Positions 9,601 to 17,583 of a stretch of 64,000 bases of DNA are shown here, one piece after another (the first letter of the stretch is position 1; every line of letters starts with the position of its first letter). Made by a program: the position numbers and the translations under genes. The DNA lies in the NCBI GenBank assembly GCA_947499095.1, contig CANMMR010000009.1, forward strand, positions 1 through 64,000, read 5' to 3'. Origin of the DNA: an uncultured Erythrobacter sp. (lineage in GTDB: Bacteria > Pseudomonadota > Alphaproteobacteria > Sphingomonadales > Sphingomonadaceae). The notes beneath the pieces were generated by a model. It was not told where the DNA came from and did not search any database. It saw only the letters and a program-made list of their open reading frames with translations.

Positions 9601-10403
9601 GTATAGAAGTGCGCATCAGGCGTGCGGGTCATCGGCACGTTCGAGCCCCAAACAAGGAGGTAGCTTGAATTATACCAATCGGCGCTTTCCGGAACGTCGG
9701 TCTGTTCGCCCCAGGTCTGCGGGCTCGAAGGCGGAAGATCGCAATACCAGTCGTAAAAGCTGAGCACCGTGCCACCGATTAGCGACAGATAGCGGCTCCC
9801 TGCGGCGTAGCTGATCATCGACATGGCAGGAATGGGCGAGAAACCGGCAATCCTGTCGGGGCCATATTCGCGGATCGTGTAGGCATTGGCCGCCGCGATG
9901 ATCTCGTTCACTTCTTCCCAAGACGAACGCACCAGTCCTCCGCGTCCGCGCCGCTTGATCCAGTCCGAACGCTTGTCTTCGTCCGAAACGATCGACCTCC
10001 AGGCAGCGACCGGGCTCATCGACTTGCGGGCATTACGCCAGTGCTCGAGCAGGCGCGCGCGGACCATGGGATATTTCACCCGGGTCCCAGAATAGAGATA
10101 CCAGCTGTAGCTTGCGCCGCGCGGACAACCGCGCGGTTCGTGGTTGGGCAGATCGGGCCTTGTGCGGGGGTAATCGGTCTGCTGCGTTTCCCACGTGACG
10201 ATCCCGCCCTTGACGTAGATTTTCCAAGAGCACGAGCCGGTGCAGTTCACCCCATGGGTGGAGCGCACGATTTTGTCTGCCGCCCAGCGCTTGCGATAGG
10301 CGTCTTCCCATTGACGCGACTCGTCAGTGGTGATGCCATGCCCATCGGAGAAGCTGTCCTGCATCCGCTTGAAGAATGTCAGCCGGTCGAGAAAATGGCT
10401 CAT
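6636..10403 (-). CDS. narG: respiratory nitrate reductase alpha subunit (Mo-bisMGD catalytic)
   Basis: 1255 residues, full length for membrane-bound cytoplasmic-facing NarG. The N-terminal HGVNCTGSCSW supplies the His/Cys ligands of the FS0 cluster. The conserved GGTVLSFYDWYCDLPPSSPQ holds the Asp that ligates molybdenum. The C-terminal molydopterin-dinucleotide-binding region (WIEVFNINGALTARA, LRGGIHNSVTRINMKPTHMIGGY) is intact. It catalyses nitrate to nitrite with quinol electrons. The start ATG has GAGGA nine bases upstream and lies 12 bp after narK. Nothing suggests damage, and the moa/moe/mob genes nearby supply its cofactor. Confidence 0.98.
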   Translation of the reverse strand: MSHFLDRLTFFKRMQDSFSDGHGITTDESRQWEDAYRKRWAADKIVRSTHGVNCTGSCSWKIYVKGGIVTWETQQTDYPRTRPDLPNHEPRGCPRGASYSWYLYSGTRVKYPMVRARLLEHWRNARKSMSPVAAWRSIVSDEDKRSDWIKRRGRGGLVRSSWEEVNEIIAAANAYTIREYGPDRIAGFSPIPAMSMISYAAGSRYLSLIGGTVLSFYDWYCDLPPSSPQTWGEQTDVPESADWYNSSYLLVWGSNVPMTRTPDAHFYTEARYRGTKSVVISPDYNEAAKFSDMWLHPKQGTDAALALAFGHVVLREFYVDRMSDYFSDYTRKYSDFPFLVKLTEQDGRLVADRHLRASDFKKNLGETDHPEWKPVAVNDADGKIVCPLGTAGHRWGEKGRWNLAEKDKKGKPLRLRTTFKDEHDKIVSVGFPYFGSEASNGFVATEHDTILMRNVPAREIVLADGERVLAATVFDLFCANYGVDRGFGGKNVARSFDDDIPFTPAWAERVTGVPREAIIQTAREFASNADATMGRSMVILGAGLNHWYHMDMSYRGIIALLVMCGCIGQSGGGWSHYVGQEKLRPQTGWLPLAMATDWTRPPRQMNATSFFYAHTDQWRYETMTVDDIISPTAPKADWTGAIIDYNVRAERMGWLPSAPQLHQNSLDVGAALKEAGADPNEALPRALKSGEIQFANSDPDDPRNWPRNMFFWRSNVLGASGKGHEYFLKHFVGSMHGVVGVDGEESGVVLPGEVAWHEEAPEGKLDLMVNIDFRMSTTSLYSDIVLPTATWYEKNDLNTTDMHPFIHPLTAAVDPAWEARSDWAIFRGIAEAFSKVAPEVLGVEQDVVLSPIQHDSPNEIAQPFEPKDWGRGECDLIPGKTMATIHVVERDYPATFARFTSLGPALEKLGNGSKGINWDTKHEVALVAALNGTSLQEATSGRPRIDSDIDACETILMLAPETNGEVAVKAWAALGETTGLDHLHLAEGKEEEKIRFRDIVSQPRKIISSPTWSGLESEHVCYNAGYTNVHELIPWRTLTGRQSLYQDHQWMRAFGEGFVTWRPPIDTRTVRQVLGKLPNGNKEIQLNLLTPHQKWGIHSTYTENLIMLSLNRGGPAVWISEDDARAAGIVDNDWIEVFNINGALTARAIVSQRIMPGSAIMYHAQEKLVNTVGSEVTGLRGGIHNSVTRINMKPTHMIGGYVQLAYGFNYYGTVGANRDEFVIVRKMSEINWFDKADTFDKGPNTQSRARKEIAR

Positions 10404-10415
10404 GGTTATAGATCC

Positions 10416-13232
10416 TCAGGCAAGAGCAGGTTGGGGACGTCGCATCTCGATGCTGCGTAGCAACCCTCGGGGGCCGCTGTAGGTGATCCATGTCAAAAGC
10501 GCGCAGCTTACGAAGAATGCGAAGAAGCCCCACAACGCAGCGTTGGCAGTGCCGGTCATCTCGATCGACGAACCGTAGGCTTTGGGAATGTAGAAGGCTC
10601 CATATGCGGCAATTGCGGAGGTAAATCCGATAATTGCTGCACTCTCGCGCTCGGCCTGCATCCGCTGTTCCTCCGCGCCGAGTTCCGGTGCCAGCCGGGA
10701 CATTTCGGTGCGCATAATGTTGGGAATCATCTGGAAGGTGGACGCGTTGCCCACGCCGCTTGCGAAAAACAGCAGCAAGACCATGCCGAAGAATCCCCAA
10801 AAGTCGCCGGCATTGAGAAACCAGATCATGCCGACGATCGCGGCCATCATCACGAGGAAGACGACCAGCGTGACGCGAGCACCGCCGAACCGGTCTGCGA
10901 CCCAGCCGGTCAGAGCACGTGACAGCGCACCGATCAGCGGACCGATAAAGGCGTATTTGAGCACGTCGATCTCAGGGAATACGAGCTTGGTAAGCAGGGG
11001 GAAACCTGCCGACATCCCGATGAACGTGCCGAACGTGCCGGTGTAAAGCCAGCACATGAGCCAGGTATGTTTGCGTCCGAAAATCGCCGCCTGATCGGAG
11101 AAGGAAGACTTTGCCGACGCGATGTCGTTCATGCCGAACCACGCCGCGATAGTGCCGATCATGATCAAAGGCACCCAGACGAAACCGGCGTTCTGTAGAT
11201 AGAGCACCGCTCCGTCATCCGCCACTTGCGCCTGACCGCCCAGCGCTCCGAACAGCCCCATCGTGATGACGACCGGGACGAGGAATTGCATTGCACTTAC
11301 ACCAAGATTGCCAATCCCGGCGTTGATCGCCAGCGCATTGCCCTTCTCGGCCTTCGGGAAGAAATAGCTGATATTGGCCATCGAAGAGGCGAAGTTACCC
11401 CCGCCGAAGCCACAGAGCAGCGCAAGAACCAGGAAGATGAAGAAGGGCGTCGTCGGATCCTGGACGGCATAGCCGATGCCGAAGGCCGGGATCAGTAGCG
11501 AGGCAGTAGAAACGGCGGTCCAAAGCCGTCCGCCAAAGATCGGCACTAGGAAGGAGTAGAATATCCGTAACGTCGCGCCCGAAAGCCCGGGAAGCGCGGC
11601 CAGCCAGAACAGTTGGTTGGTCGTGAAATCGAAGCCTAGGCTTGGCAATTTGGCCACAACGACCGACCACACCATCCAAACGGCGAACGCTAGAAACAGG
11701 TTGTAAGTCGATATCCAGAGATTCCGTCTGGCAATAGATCTGCCTTTGTTCTGCCAGAAAACGTTGTCCTCGGGCTTCCACTCCGAGAGTATCCCGGCGT
11801 CGGATCGCGATCGAACACCCGCATCTACCGGCTTTGCGATCCCGTCATGTGCAGCGTCCTGCGCAATTGGCACCAGCGTCGCGGATTCCGGTTTTTCGCG
11901 TGTTTCGTCGAGCGCGGACTCGCCCAGCCCCCTCATTTCGGGCAGCTCAGGTGTCTCGTGCGATCGACCCTCGACTGCATCTACCCGTTCCATGTGCTGG
12001 ATCGCGAAGTGCATCCACAAGAGCGAAACCGTTACGATCAGGAACAGCAAAGCAAAGCTGCTCGTCCAAATACCCGTAAGGTCGAGCATTGCGCCGAAAG
12101 TGAGCGGGAGAACGAAGCCGCCCAGGCCGCCCATCATCCCCACGAGACCGCCTACCGCACCGACCCTGTTGGGGTAATACACGGGGATGTGCTTGTAGAC
12201 CGCCGCCTTACCGAGACTCATGAAGAACCCGAGGACGAACAGCGCCACGAGAAATGGGACCAGGCTCATTTGGGTCGAAAAGGCGATCGGCCCATCGACG
12301 CCTTCAATCACATAGCTGGTCGGTGGATAGCTAAGCAGGAATGTGCACAACGAGGATACGCCGAAGGTCCAGTAGAGCACTCGTCGCGCGCCGTATTTGT
12401 CCGAAAGATGACCCCCGTAGATGCGAAACAGGCTCGCTGGCACGGAGTAGAACGCGGCCAGCATGCCCGCTTCCTTCACCCCCATGTCGTAAACGCCCAT
12501 GACATAGCGAGGTAGCCACAGGGACAGCGCTACGAACGCCCCGAACACGAAAAAGTAATAAAGCGAGAAGCGCCAGACCTGCACGTTGCGCAGGACCTTC
12601 AGCTGTTCCCGCATCGGCTCGGGGCGCTTGCCCGCCGCCGTGCGCGCGAGAAGTTGGGGATCCTCTGGCGAAAAAAAGAAGAAGATCACGGCAATCACTA
12701 CAAGAGCAATTGCCCAGATCTGGGCGACCGCTGTCCAACCTGCGGCAACCATGACAAAGGGAGCAACGAATTTCGTTACCGCTGCTCCGACATTGCCCGC
12801 CCCGAATATTCCTAGAGCGGTGCCCTGTTTGCCGGGCGGGTAGAACGTGGCGACGTAAGCGACCCCGACTGAGAACGCTCCACCTGCTAGACCGACGCCG
12901 AGGCCAGCGAGAAGCAGCAAAACGTAACTGTCGGCGTAGGATACCAAGAAGGTCGCGCCTGCCGCTGCAATCATGGTTAATGCAAGTATCCGGCGTCCAC
13001 CGAATTGATCTGCCCACACGCCCAGAACGACGCGGGCAAGGGAGCCTGTCAGGATTGGAGTGCCGACCAGAAGGCCAAACTGGGTTTCGGAAAGTCCGAG
13101 CTCGTCCTTGATGCCGATCCCGATGATGGCGAAGATCGTCCAGACGGCGAAACAGGCTGTGAAGGCGATCGTGCTGAGCCAAGTGGCACGACCAGCGCCC
13201 GACGAAGGAGACGAGAGAACCTGATCGTCCAT
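10416..13232 (-). CDS. narK: fused NarK1-NarK2 nitrate/nitrite transporter (two MFS units)
   Basis: The ATG at 13232 has AAAGGA seven bases upstream; a longer frame to 13277 lacks such a site. The 938-residue protein holds two complete major-facilitator units, about 15-415 and 495-930, joined by a charged, Pro/Glu-rich linker of roughly 80 residues. Each unit carries the Gly-rich nitrate-porter signatures (GLGGFVLPLTFG in the first; GFGGGNFASSMANIS in the second). Such fusions are known from Paracoccus and relatives, where the first half is a proton-nitrate symporter and the second a nitrate/nitrite exchanger. It heads the nar operon, 54 bp from a FNR box. Confidence 0.95.
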   Translation of the reverse strand: MDDQVLSSPSSGAGRATWLSTIAFTACFAVWTIFAIIGIGIKDELGLSETQFGLLVGTPILTGSLARVVLGVWADQFGGRRILALTMIAAAGATFLVSYADSYVLLLLAGLGVGLAGGAFSVGVAYVATFYPPGKQGTALGIFGAGNVGAAVTKFVAPFVMVAAGWTAVAQIWAIALVVIAVIFFFFSPEDPQLLARTAAGKRPEPMREQLKVLRNVQVWRFSLYYFFVFGAFVALSLWLPRYVMGVYDMGVKEAGMLAAFYSVPASLFRIYGGHLSDKYGARRVLYWTFGVSSLCTFLLSYPPTSYVIEGVDGPIAFSTQMSLVPFLVALFVLGFFMSLGKAAVYKHIPVYYPNRVGAVGGLVGMMGGLGGFVLPLTFGAMLDLTGIWTSSFALLFLIVTVSLLWMHFAIQHMERVDAVEGRSHETPELPEMRGLGESALDETREKPESATLVPIAQDAAHDGIAKPVDAGVRSRSDAGILSEWKPEDNVFWQNKGRSIARRNLWISTYNLFLAFAVWMVWSVVVAKLPSLGFDFTTNQLFWLAALPGLSGATLRIFYSFLVPIFGGRLWTAVSTASLLIPAFGIGYAVQDPTTPFFIFLVLALLCGFGGGNFASSMANISYFFPKAEKGNALAINAGIGNLGVSAMQFLVPVVITMGLFGALGGQAQVADDGAVLYLQNAGFVWVPLIMIGTIAAWFGMNDIASAKSSFSDQAAIFGRKHTWLMCWLYTGTFGTFIGMSAGFPLLTKLVFPEIDVLKYAFIGPLIGALSRALTGWVADRFGGARVTLVVFLVMMAAIVGMIWFLNAGDFWGFFGMVLLLFFASGVGNASTFQMIPNIMRTEMSRLAPELGAEEQRMQAERESAAIIGFTSAIAAYGAFYIPKAYGSSIEMTGTANAALWGFFAFFVSCALLTWITYSGPRGLLRSIEMRRPQPALA

Positions 13233-13285
13233 GACACGTCCTTTGCAAACTCGCGCGGCTTTACGGGACCGGATCAATTGACGAA

Positions 13286-13299
13286 GTGATTCAGATCAA
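13286..13299. promoter_or_regulatory. FNR-type operator between the divergent nar and moa operons
   Basis: The sequence GTGAT-TCAG-ATCAA matches the FNR/FixK consensus TTGAT-N4-ATCAA at nine of ten positions. The centre (13292.5) is about 60 bp from the narK ATG and 85 bp from the moaD ATG. The typical class II spacing of 41.5 bp would put start points near 13251 (leftward) and 13334 (rightward). A single box could therefore serve both directions. No other good box is seen in this interval. Confidence 0.8.
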
Positions 13300-13377
13300 A
13301 GCATTTGAAGGCGATTGGACTACGGCTCCAGCTGCTGCCGCGCCGACGAGCCCGCAGCGCTAAAAAAGAGGCCGATC

Positions 13378-13635
13378 ATGACTCAGGAGCGTGAAGTCAC
13401 TCTCTACGGCAAGCTCGCCGATCCTCTTGGTGCCCTGGTGCGCGTGTGCGGGGGGGAGAGCGCAGAGACGGTGCGAGAGGTCCGCGACCGCGTGGCGGCG
13501 CTCGAACCGCGTCTGAGCGAATTACTTGCGGACCCCCGGGTCCGGGCATGCACTGACGGAACGATCACCGCTGACGGAGCGATCGTTCAACCGGGCCGTG
13601 CGGTCGAATTCATTCCGGTAGTCTCGGGCGGATGA
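13378..13635 (+). CDS. moaD: molybdopterin synthase small subunit
   Basis: 85 residues with a ubiquitin-like fold that ends in VVSGG. The terminal Gly-Gly is the site of adenylation and thiocarboxylation that provides sulfur for the dithiolene of molybdopterin. The frame is open from 13315, but the ATG at 13378 with AAGAGG upstream gives the normal MoaD length. It is the first gene of the cofactor operon and overlaps moaE by four bases. Confidence 0.93.
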   Translation: MTQEREVTLYGKLADPLGALVRVCGGESAETVREVRDRVAALEPRLSELLADPRVRACTDGTITADGAIVQPGRAVEFIPVVSGG

Positions 13636-14105
13636 TCCGTGCGATCGTCCTGGAAGAAGCACTCGATCCAGGCAAGGAGCTTGCTGTGCTCACCGCAAAC
13701 GCGGCCGGGGCAGGCGGATTAGTCAATTTCGTCGGACTGGCCCGCGAGGAAGGAGGCCGGGTGGCGGAACTCGTGCTCGAGCATCACCCTGTGCTTACGC
13801 AGCGTTCGCTAGATGAGATCGCTGGCGCCGCCGTCGAACGATTTGCCGTTACTGCGGTTTCTGTCGTCCATCGCGTGGGCAGCATTCAACCGGACGAGCC
13901 GATCGTGTTCGCCGGTGCCGCCGCTCGACATCGCCGCGAGGCATTTCTCGCCGCGGACTATCTCATGGATATGCTCAAGACCCGGGCCGTCTTCTGGAAA
14001 CGTGAAGAGGGTTCGGACGGCACGCGGTGGATCGAGCCGCGCAATGAGGATCTTTCCGATGCCGCCCGCTGGCATGGTTCGAAGAAGAAGGAGATCACAA
14101 GATGA
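13632..14105 (+). CDS. moaE: molybdopterin synthase catalytic subunit
   Basis: 157 residues. MoaE hallmarks are visible: the N-terminal GGLVNFVGLAR, the HRVGSI strand, the AAARHRREAF arginine cluster and a catalytic Lys in FWKREE. It converts cyclic pyranopterin monophosphate to molybdopterin together with MoaD. It starts on ATGA shared with the moaD stop and ends on ATGA shared with moaB. Confidence 0.95.
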   Translation: MIRAIVLEEALDPGKELAVLTANAAGAGGLVNFVGLAREEGGRVAELVLEHHPVLTQRSLDEIAGAAVERFAVTAVSVVHRVGSIQPDEPIVFAGAAARHRREAFLAADYLMDMLKTRAVFWKREEGSDGTRWIEPRNEDLSDAARWHGSKKKEITR

Positions 14106-14638
14106 GCGGGATCGATGAGAGTGCCGTTTTCCATCCTCTCAATATTGCCGTTCTCACCGTTTCTGACACCAGAGACGAAGCGACCGACACTTCCGGAGAT
14201 TTGCTCGCCGGACGTCTGGTGGAAGCAGGCCATTATCTCGCGGGGCGCGCAATCGTGAAGGATGAGATCGCGGACATCGGGGATCAGCTCGAAGCGTGGA
14301 TTAGCGATCCCGAAATCGATGTCATCCTATCCACTGGCGGCACGGGATTCTCGCCGCGGGATGTCACGCCCGAAGCGGTGCGACCGCTTTTCCTGCGCGA
14401 GATGGATGGGTTTTCGGTCTTGTTTCATCAGGTCAGCCAGAAGACCGTTGGCGTTGCGACCTTGCAGTCCCGTGCATTCGCGGGGCAGTCGTGGGATACA
14501 TTCATCTTCTGTTTGCCTGGCTCCACCGGAGCCTGCCGGGACGGTTGGGATGGAATTCTTGCGCTCGAATTGGACAGCCGCCACAAACCCTGTTCGCTAG
14601 CTGGCATGATACCTCGTCTGCGGGATGTCTGTGCATGA
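14102..14638 (+). CDS. moaB: MoaB/Mog-type molybdopterin adenylyltransferase
   Basis: 178 residues with the MoCF_biosynth fold: [20 protein letters not shown] near the N-terminus, the [16 protein letters not shown] loop that binds molybdopterin and ATP, and [14 protein letters not shown] near the C-terminus. It probably activates molybdopterin by adenylation before MoeA inserts molybdate, the MogA role, since no mogA is nearby. Coupled to its neighbours on both sides by ATGA overlaps. Confidence 0.93.
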   Translation: MSGIDESAVFHPLNIAVLTVSDTRDEATDTSGDLLAGRLVEAGHYLAGRAIVKDEIADIGDQLEAWISDPEIDVILSTGGTGFSPRDVTPEAVRPLFLREMDGFSVLFHQVSQKTVGVATLQSRAFAGQSWDTFIFCLPGSTGACRDGWDGILALELDSRHKPCSLAGMIPRLRDVCA

Positions 14639-15105
14639 GCGGCCTGACCCATATCGATGCCGGTGGCCGAGCGAGGATGGTTGACGTCGGCGACAAGCCG
14701 GCAACGTCGCGCCGCGCAGTTGCAAAAGGTGTGGTTCGTTGCGCGAGGTCAACTCTCGATACTGTCGCGAGGGGCGCAGCGCCGAAGGGAGCGGTAATCT
14801 CGACGGCTGAATTAGCGGGTATGATGGCCGCCAAGCGCACGGCAGATCTCATTCCCTTATGTCATCCGCTACCGCTGAACAAAGCTGAGGTTCGGATTTC
14901 GATCGACGCCGACCTTCCCGGATTTCAAATCGAGGCGGAGATGCGGTCCGATGGCAAGACGGGGGTGGAGATGGAGGCATTGACCGCCGTTTCAGTCGCA
15001 GGTCTCACGCTCTACGATATGCTGAAGGCGATCGACCGGGACATGGTGATCGGAGAGATCTCCGTGACGGCAAAGGAGGGAGGGAAAAGCGCGTGGCGGA
15101 ACTAA
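14635..15105 (+). CDS. moaC: cyclic pyranopterin monophosphate synthase
   Basis: 156 residues, normal for MoaC. The start is the ATG in ATGA at the moaB stop; an open frame upstream is an antisense-like extension. Conserved blocks are [26 protein letters not shown] with the catalytic His-Pro motif, and [15 protein letters not shown] with the Lys/Glu of the active site. It acts with MoaA (encoded at 17583-18611) on GTP in the first step of the pathway. Confidence 0.95.
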   Translation: MSGLTHIDAGGRARMVDVGDKPATSRRAVAKGVVRCARSTLDTVARGAAPKGAVISTAELAGMMAAKRTADLIPLCHPLPLNKAEVRISIDADLPGFQIEAEMRSDGKTGVEMEALTAVSVAGLTLYDMLKAIDRDMVIGEISVTAKEGGKSAWRN

Positions 15106-16283
15106 CGCCGCTCGATGACGCGCTCGCCATCATGCTGTCCTGCGCCCAGCCTCTGGAGGCTGAAGACGTTCCGATCGAGCATGCCCATCATCGCACCTTA
15201 GCTGCTCCGGTTATCGCCGCGATCGCTTCGCCCCGAAGCGACAGTTCCGCGATGGACGGCTACGCAGTGCGCGATACCGACGTTCTTGAGCTGCCCTCCA
15301 GTCTGGAAGTAACCGGTGAAAGCTTCGCAGGCACCGCGCAGCCACCCTCGCTCGGGGCCGGAGAAGCAGTTCGAATTTTTACAGGTGCGCCCGTTCCCGC
15401 AGGAGCGGATAGGGTTGTAATACAGGAAAACTGCTCGCGTGAAGGCGACATCGTCACGCTGCACGAATACGGTCCCGGTCGCCATATCCGTCGGGCTGGA
15501 CACGACTTTAACGAGGGTCAGGAATTGCTCCCGGCTGGCGCATTCCTTTCAGCGCGAGCGCTTGTCGCTGCGGCAGGAGCGGATCGGGCAGTTATGAGCG
15601 TTGTGCGACGACCGCGCGTAGCAATTCTCGGGACGGGAGATGAGTTGGCTCCGCCCGGGGAGGCGCGGCATAAGCCCGGGAGCATTCCGGAAAGCATCTC
15701 GTTTGCCCTCGCCGCGATGATTACAGAAGCCGGGGGAGAGGTCGTGCGACGAGCGCATTATCCCGACGATATGGCAATGCTTTCCAACGCGGCCGAAGAA
15801 GCGTTGGCCCATTCCGATCTGGTAGTGGTCACAGGCGGTGCTTCAGTCGGCGAGCGCGACTATGCGCGAGACATGTTCGGTGATGAACTAACCTTGTTGT
15901 TCAGCAAGGTGGCCATGAAGCCGGGCAAGCCAGTCTGGTTCGGCCGACATGGTCGGGTCCTGGTCTTGGGCCTACCGGGCAACCCAATCTCCGCAATTGT
16001 GACTGCCCGCTTGTTCCTCACACCTTTGGTGGCAGGATTGGCGGGTCAACAGCCCAGCGACAAGCTCAATTGGACAACCGGTGTGGCCGGAGCGGTAGTT
16101 CCAGCCAATGGCGCTCGTGAAACTCTAGTCCGTGGCAAATGGGTGGAGGACCGTCTCGCCCCGCTAGACAGCCAGGATTCGAGCAGCCAGTCCGCTCTTG
16201 TCGAGGCCGAAGTCCTAATCCGGAGAGAGATCGGCGCGACCGAGGTCATGCCGGGTGGGGCGCTCACCTACCTCGATTTTTGA
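15093..16283 (+). CDS. moeA: molybdopterin molybdenumtransferase
   Basis: 396 residues from a GTG start with an AAAGGAGGG ribosome site, overlapping moaC by 13 bases. MoeA features: [10 protein letters not shown] near residue 52, the [12 protein letters not shown] loop, [13 protein letters not shown] in domain 3 and KPGKPVWFG before [10 protein letters not shown]. The C-terminal beta-barrel domain is present. It inserts molybdate into adenylylated molybdopterin. Its end overlaps the convergent mobA gene by 16 bases. Confidence 0.95.
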   Translation: MAELTPLDDALAIMLSCAQPLEAEDVPIEHAHHRTLAAPVIAAIASPRSDSSAMDGYAVRDTDVLELPSSLEVTGESFAGTAQPPSLGAGEAVRIFTGAPVPAGADRVVIQENCSREGDIVTLHEYGPGRHIRRAGHDFNEGQELLPAGAFLSARALVAAAGADRAVMSVVRRPRVAILGTGDELAPPGEARHKPGSIPESISFALAAMITEAGGEVVRRAHYPDDMAMLSNAAEEALAHSDLVVVTGGASVGERDYARDMFGDELTLLFSKVAMKPGKPVWFGRHGRVLVLGLPGNPISAIVTARLFLTPLVAGLAGQQPSDKLNWTTGVAGAVVPANGARETLVRGKWVEDRLAPLDSQDSSSQSALVEAEVLIRREIGATEVMPGGALTYLDF

Positions 16284-16855
16284 AGTAACTTCTCCGCCTC
16301 GGCAAGCGCATCCGGATCATTGAGATTGGCAAACGGATCGCGCTCGCCGATTGGCCATTCGATTGCATGAGCACCCAGTTCCCTGAGGATACCGCTTAGC
16401 GAGCGACCGCCCCGCTCCGCATATCTCTCCACCGCATCGAGTGACGTAACGGGCCATAGAGAACACACCGGGTGCTGTCTTTCGTCACTACGCGCCACCA
16501 ACGGGGATCCAGCGAAGTCGGTTTGCAGGCGATGACATAGATCACCGGGCAACCAGGGCATGTCTACCGGGATGGTCAACATGGCATCAAACCCGTTCTT
16601 CAAGGCCCAGGTCAGACCTGCCACAATACCTGCGAGCGGACCTTCGATGTCGGTTCTGTCCGCAATCACGGGTATTTCAGACGCGCTCGGGAACTGGCTC
16701 TCGGCTCGAAGGCTGAGCGCGATGGGAAGACCCTGCGCTTTTCCATAACCTACAGCTCGCTCGAGCAACGTTCTCTCACCCAACAGTCTGAGCGGTTTGT
16801 CACCGTTCATCCGCCGCCCTTCTCCACCGGCTAGAATGACAAGGACGGCTTTCAT
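16268..16855 (-). CDS. mobA: molybdenum cofactor guanylyltransferase
   Basis: 195 residues. The N-terminus VLVILAGGEGRRMNGDKP is the nucleotidyltransferase P-loop-like signature of MobA, and IPVDMPWLP holds the metal-binding Asp. MobA adds GMP to make the MGD form that NarG needs, so its presence fits the nar operon next door. An overlong open frame reaches 17371, but the true start is the ATG at 16855, four bases inside the end of the TSUP gene. Confidence 0.92.
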   Translation of the reverse strand: MKAVLVILAGGEGRRMNGDKPLRLLGERTLLERAVGYGKAQGLPIALSLRAESQFPSASEIPVIADRTDIEGPLAGIVAGLTWALKNGFDAMLTIPVDMPWLPGDLCHRLQTDFAGSPLVARSDERQHPVCSLWPVTSLDAVERYAERGGRSLSGILRELGAHAIEWPIGERDPFANLNDPDALAEAEKLLQKSR

Positions 16856-17583
16856 GCGAAGAGGAGCTTCAGGCCCGCGATGACCAGGACGAGAGCAAGC
16901 AACCGCATGAGTGCCGTTCGCGAGACGATGACCGCGCCCATTCGTGATCCGATCAAACCTCCGACTGCTACGGCAGCCACCAGCCAGGGCAGACCTAACG
17001 GCAGCTTGCCGAGCGCCGATACATTTCCAGCCAGGCCGGCCAGTGAATTCACGAAGATGAAAGCTGCGGCTACCGCTGCCGTCGATCGTGGCTTCGCCCA
17101 GCCGGTAATCAGCAGCAGCGGCGAGAGAAAAATGCCTCCTCCGGTGCCTGTCAGCCCGGCCAGAAGGCCAAGTATTCCGCCCGCAGCCATCAAGATTGAG
17201 GCGTGGGGTCGCTGTCGCATGGCGCGGTCCGGTTTCCATGCAAACTGGATCGCGGCAAACAGCAATATGAGCCCGACGATCGGGCGATATGTCTGGTCTG
17301 GCAGCTGCACCATGCCGCCGATGAACGCGAGAGGTATCGCTGGAATGGCGACGGTGAGAAACAGACGCCAATCGAAATGCCCCGCGCGGGCGTAGCTGGC
17401 GAGCGCGATCGCGGAAACCACCAGATTGAGCGCCAGGGCCATTGGTCGCATGGTCGCTGGAGCGACTTCTGCAAGCGCCATGATCGCCAGATAGGCCGAT
17501 GCACCGCCATGACCCACAGAGGAATACAAGGTGGCGGCGAGGCCCATCGCTGCCGCTAATACGATCAGGGTGGCGAGGTCCAT
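16852..17583 (-). CDS. TSUP-family (TauE/SafE) membrane transporter in the cofactor operon
   Basis: 243 residues with about eight hydrophobic helices. The N-terminal repeat carries LYSSVGHGGASAYLA and the second repeat AGLTGTGGGIFLSPLLL, the paired Gly-rich TSUP signature. Family members move sulfite, sulfoacetate, thiosulfate or other sulfur compounds. It is coupled to moaA (TGATG) and to mobA (ATGA), so it is co-expressed with molybdenum-cofactor synthesis. A role in supplying sulfur or an oxyanion for the cofactor is inference; the substrate cannot be read from the sequence. Confidence 0.88.
   Translation of the reverse strand: MDLATLIVLAAAMGLAATLYSSVGHGGASAYLAIMALAEVAPATMRPMALALNLVVSAIALASYARAGHFDWRLFLTVAIPAIPLAFIGGMVQLPDQTYRPIVGLILLFAAIQFAWKPDRAMRQRPHASILMAAGGILGLLAGLTGTGGGIFLSPLLLITGWAKPRSTAAVAAAFIFVNSLAGLAGNVSALGKLPLGLPWLVAAVAVGGLIGSRMGAVIVSRTALMRLLALVLVIAGLKLLFA

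Noticed and set aside
13271-13290. second possible FNR half sites next to the narK-moaD box
   Set aside because: TTGAC-GAAG-TGATT and the ATCAATTGA string match only partly and overlap the better site.
16856-17371. N-terminal extension of the mobA frame to 367 codons
   Set aside because: It runs antisense-free but out of frame through the TSUP gene, and MobA's P-loop begins at the ATG at 16855.
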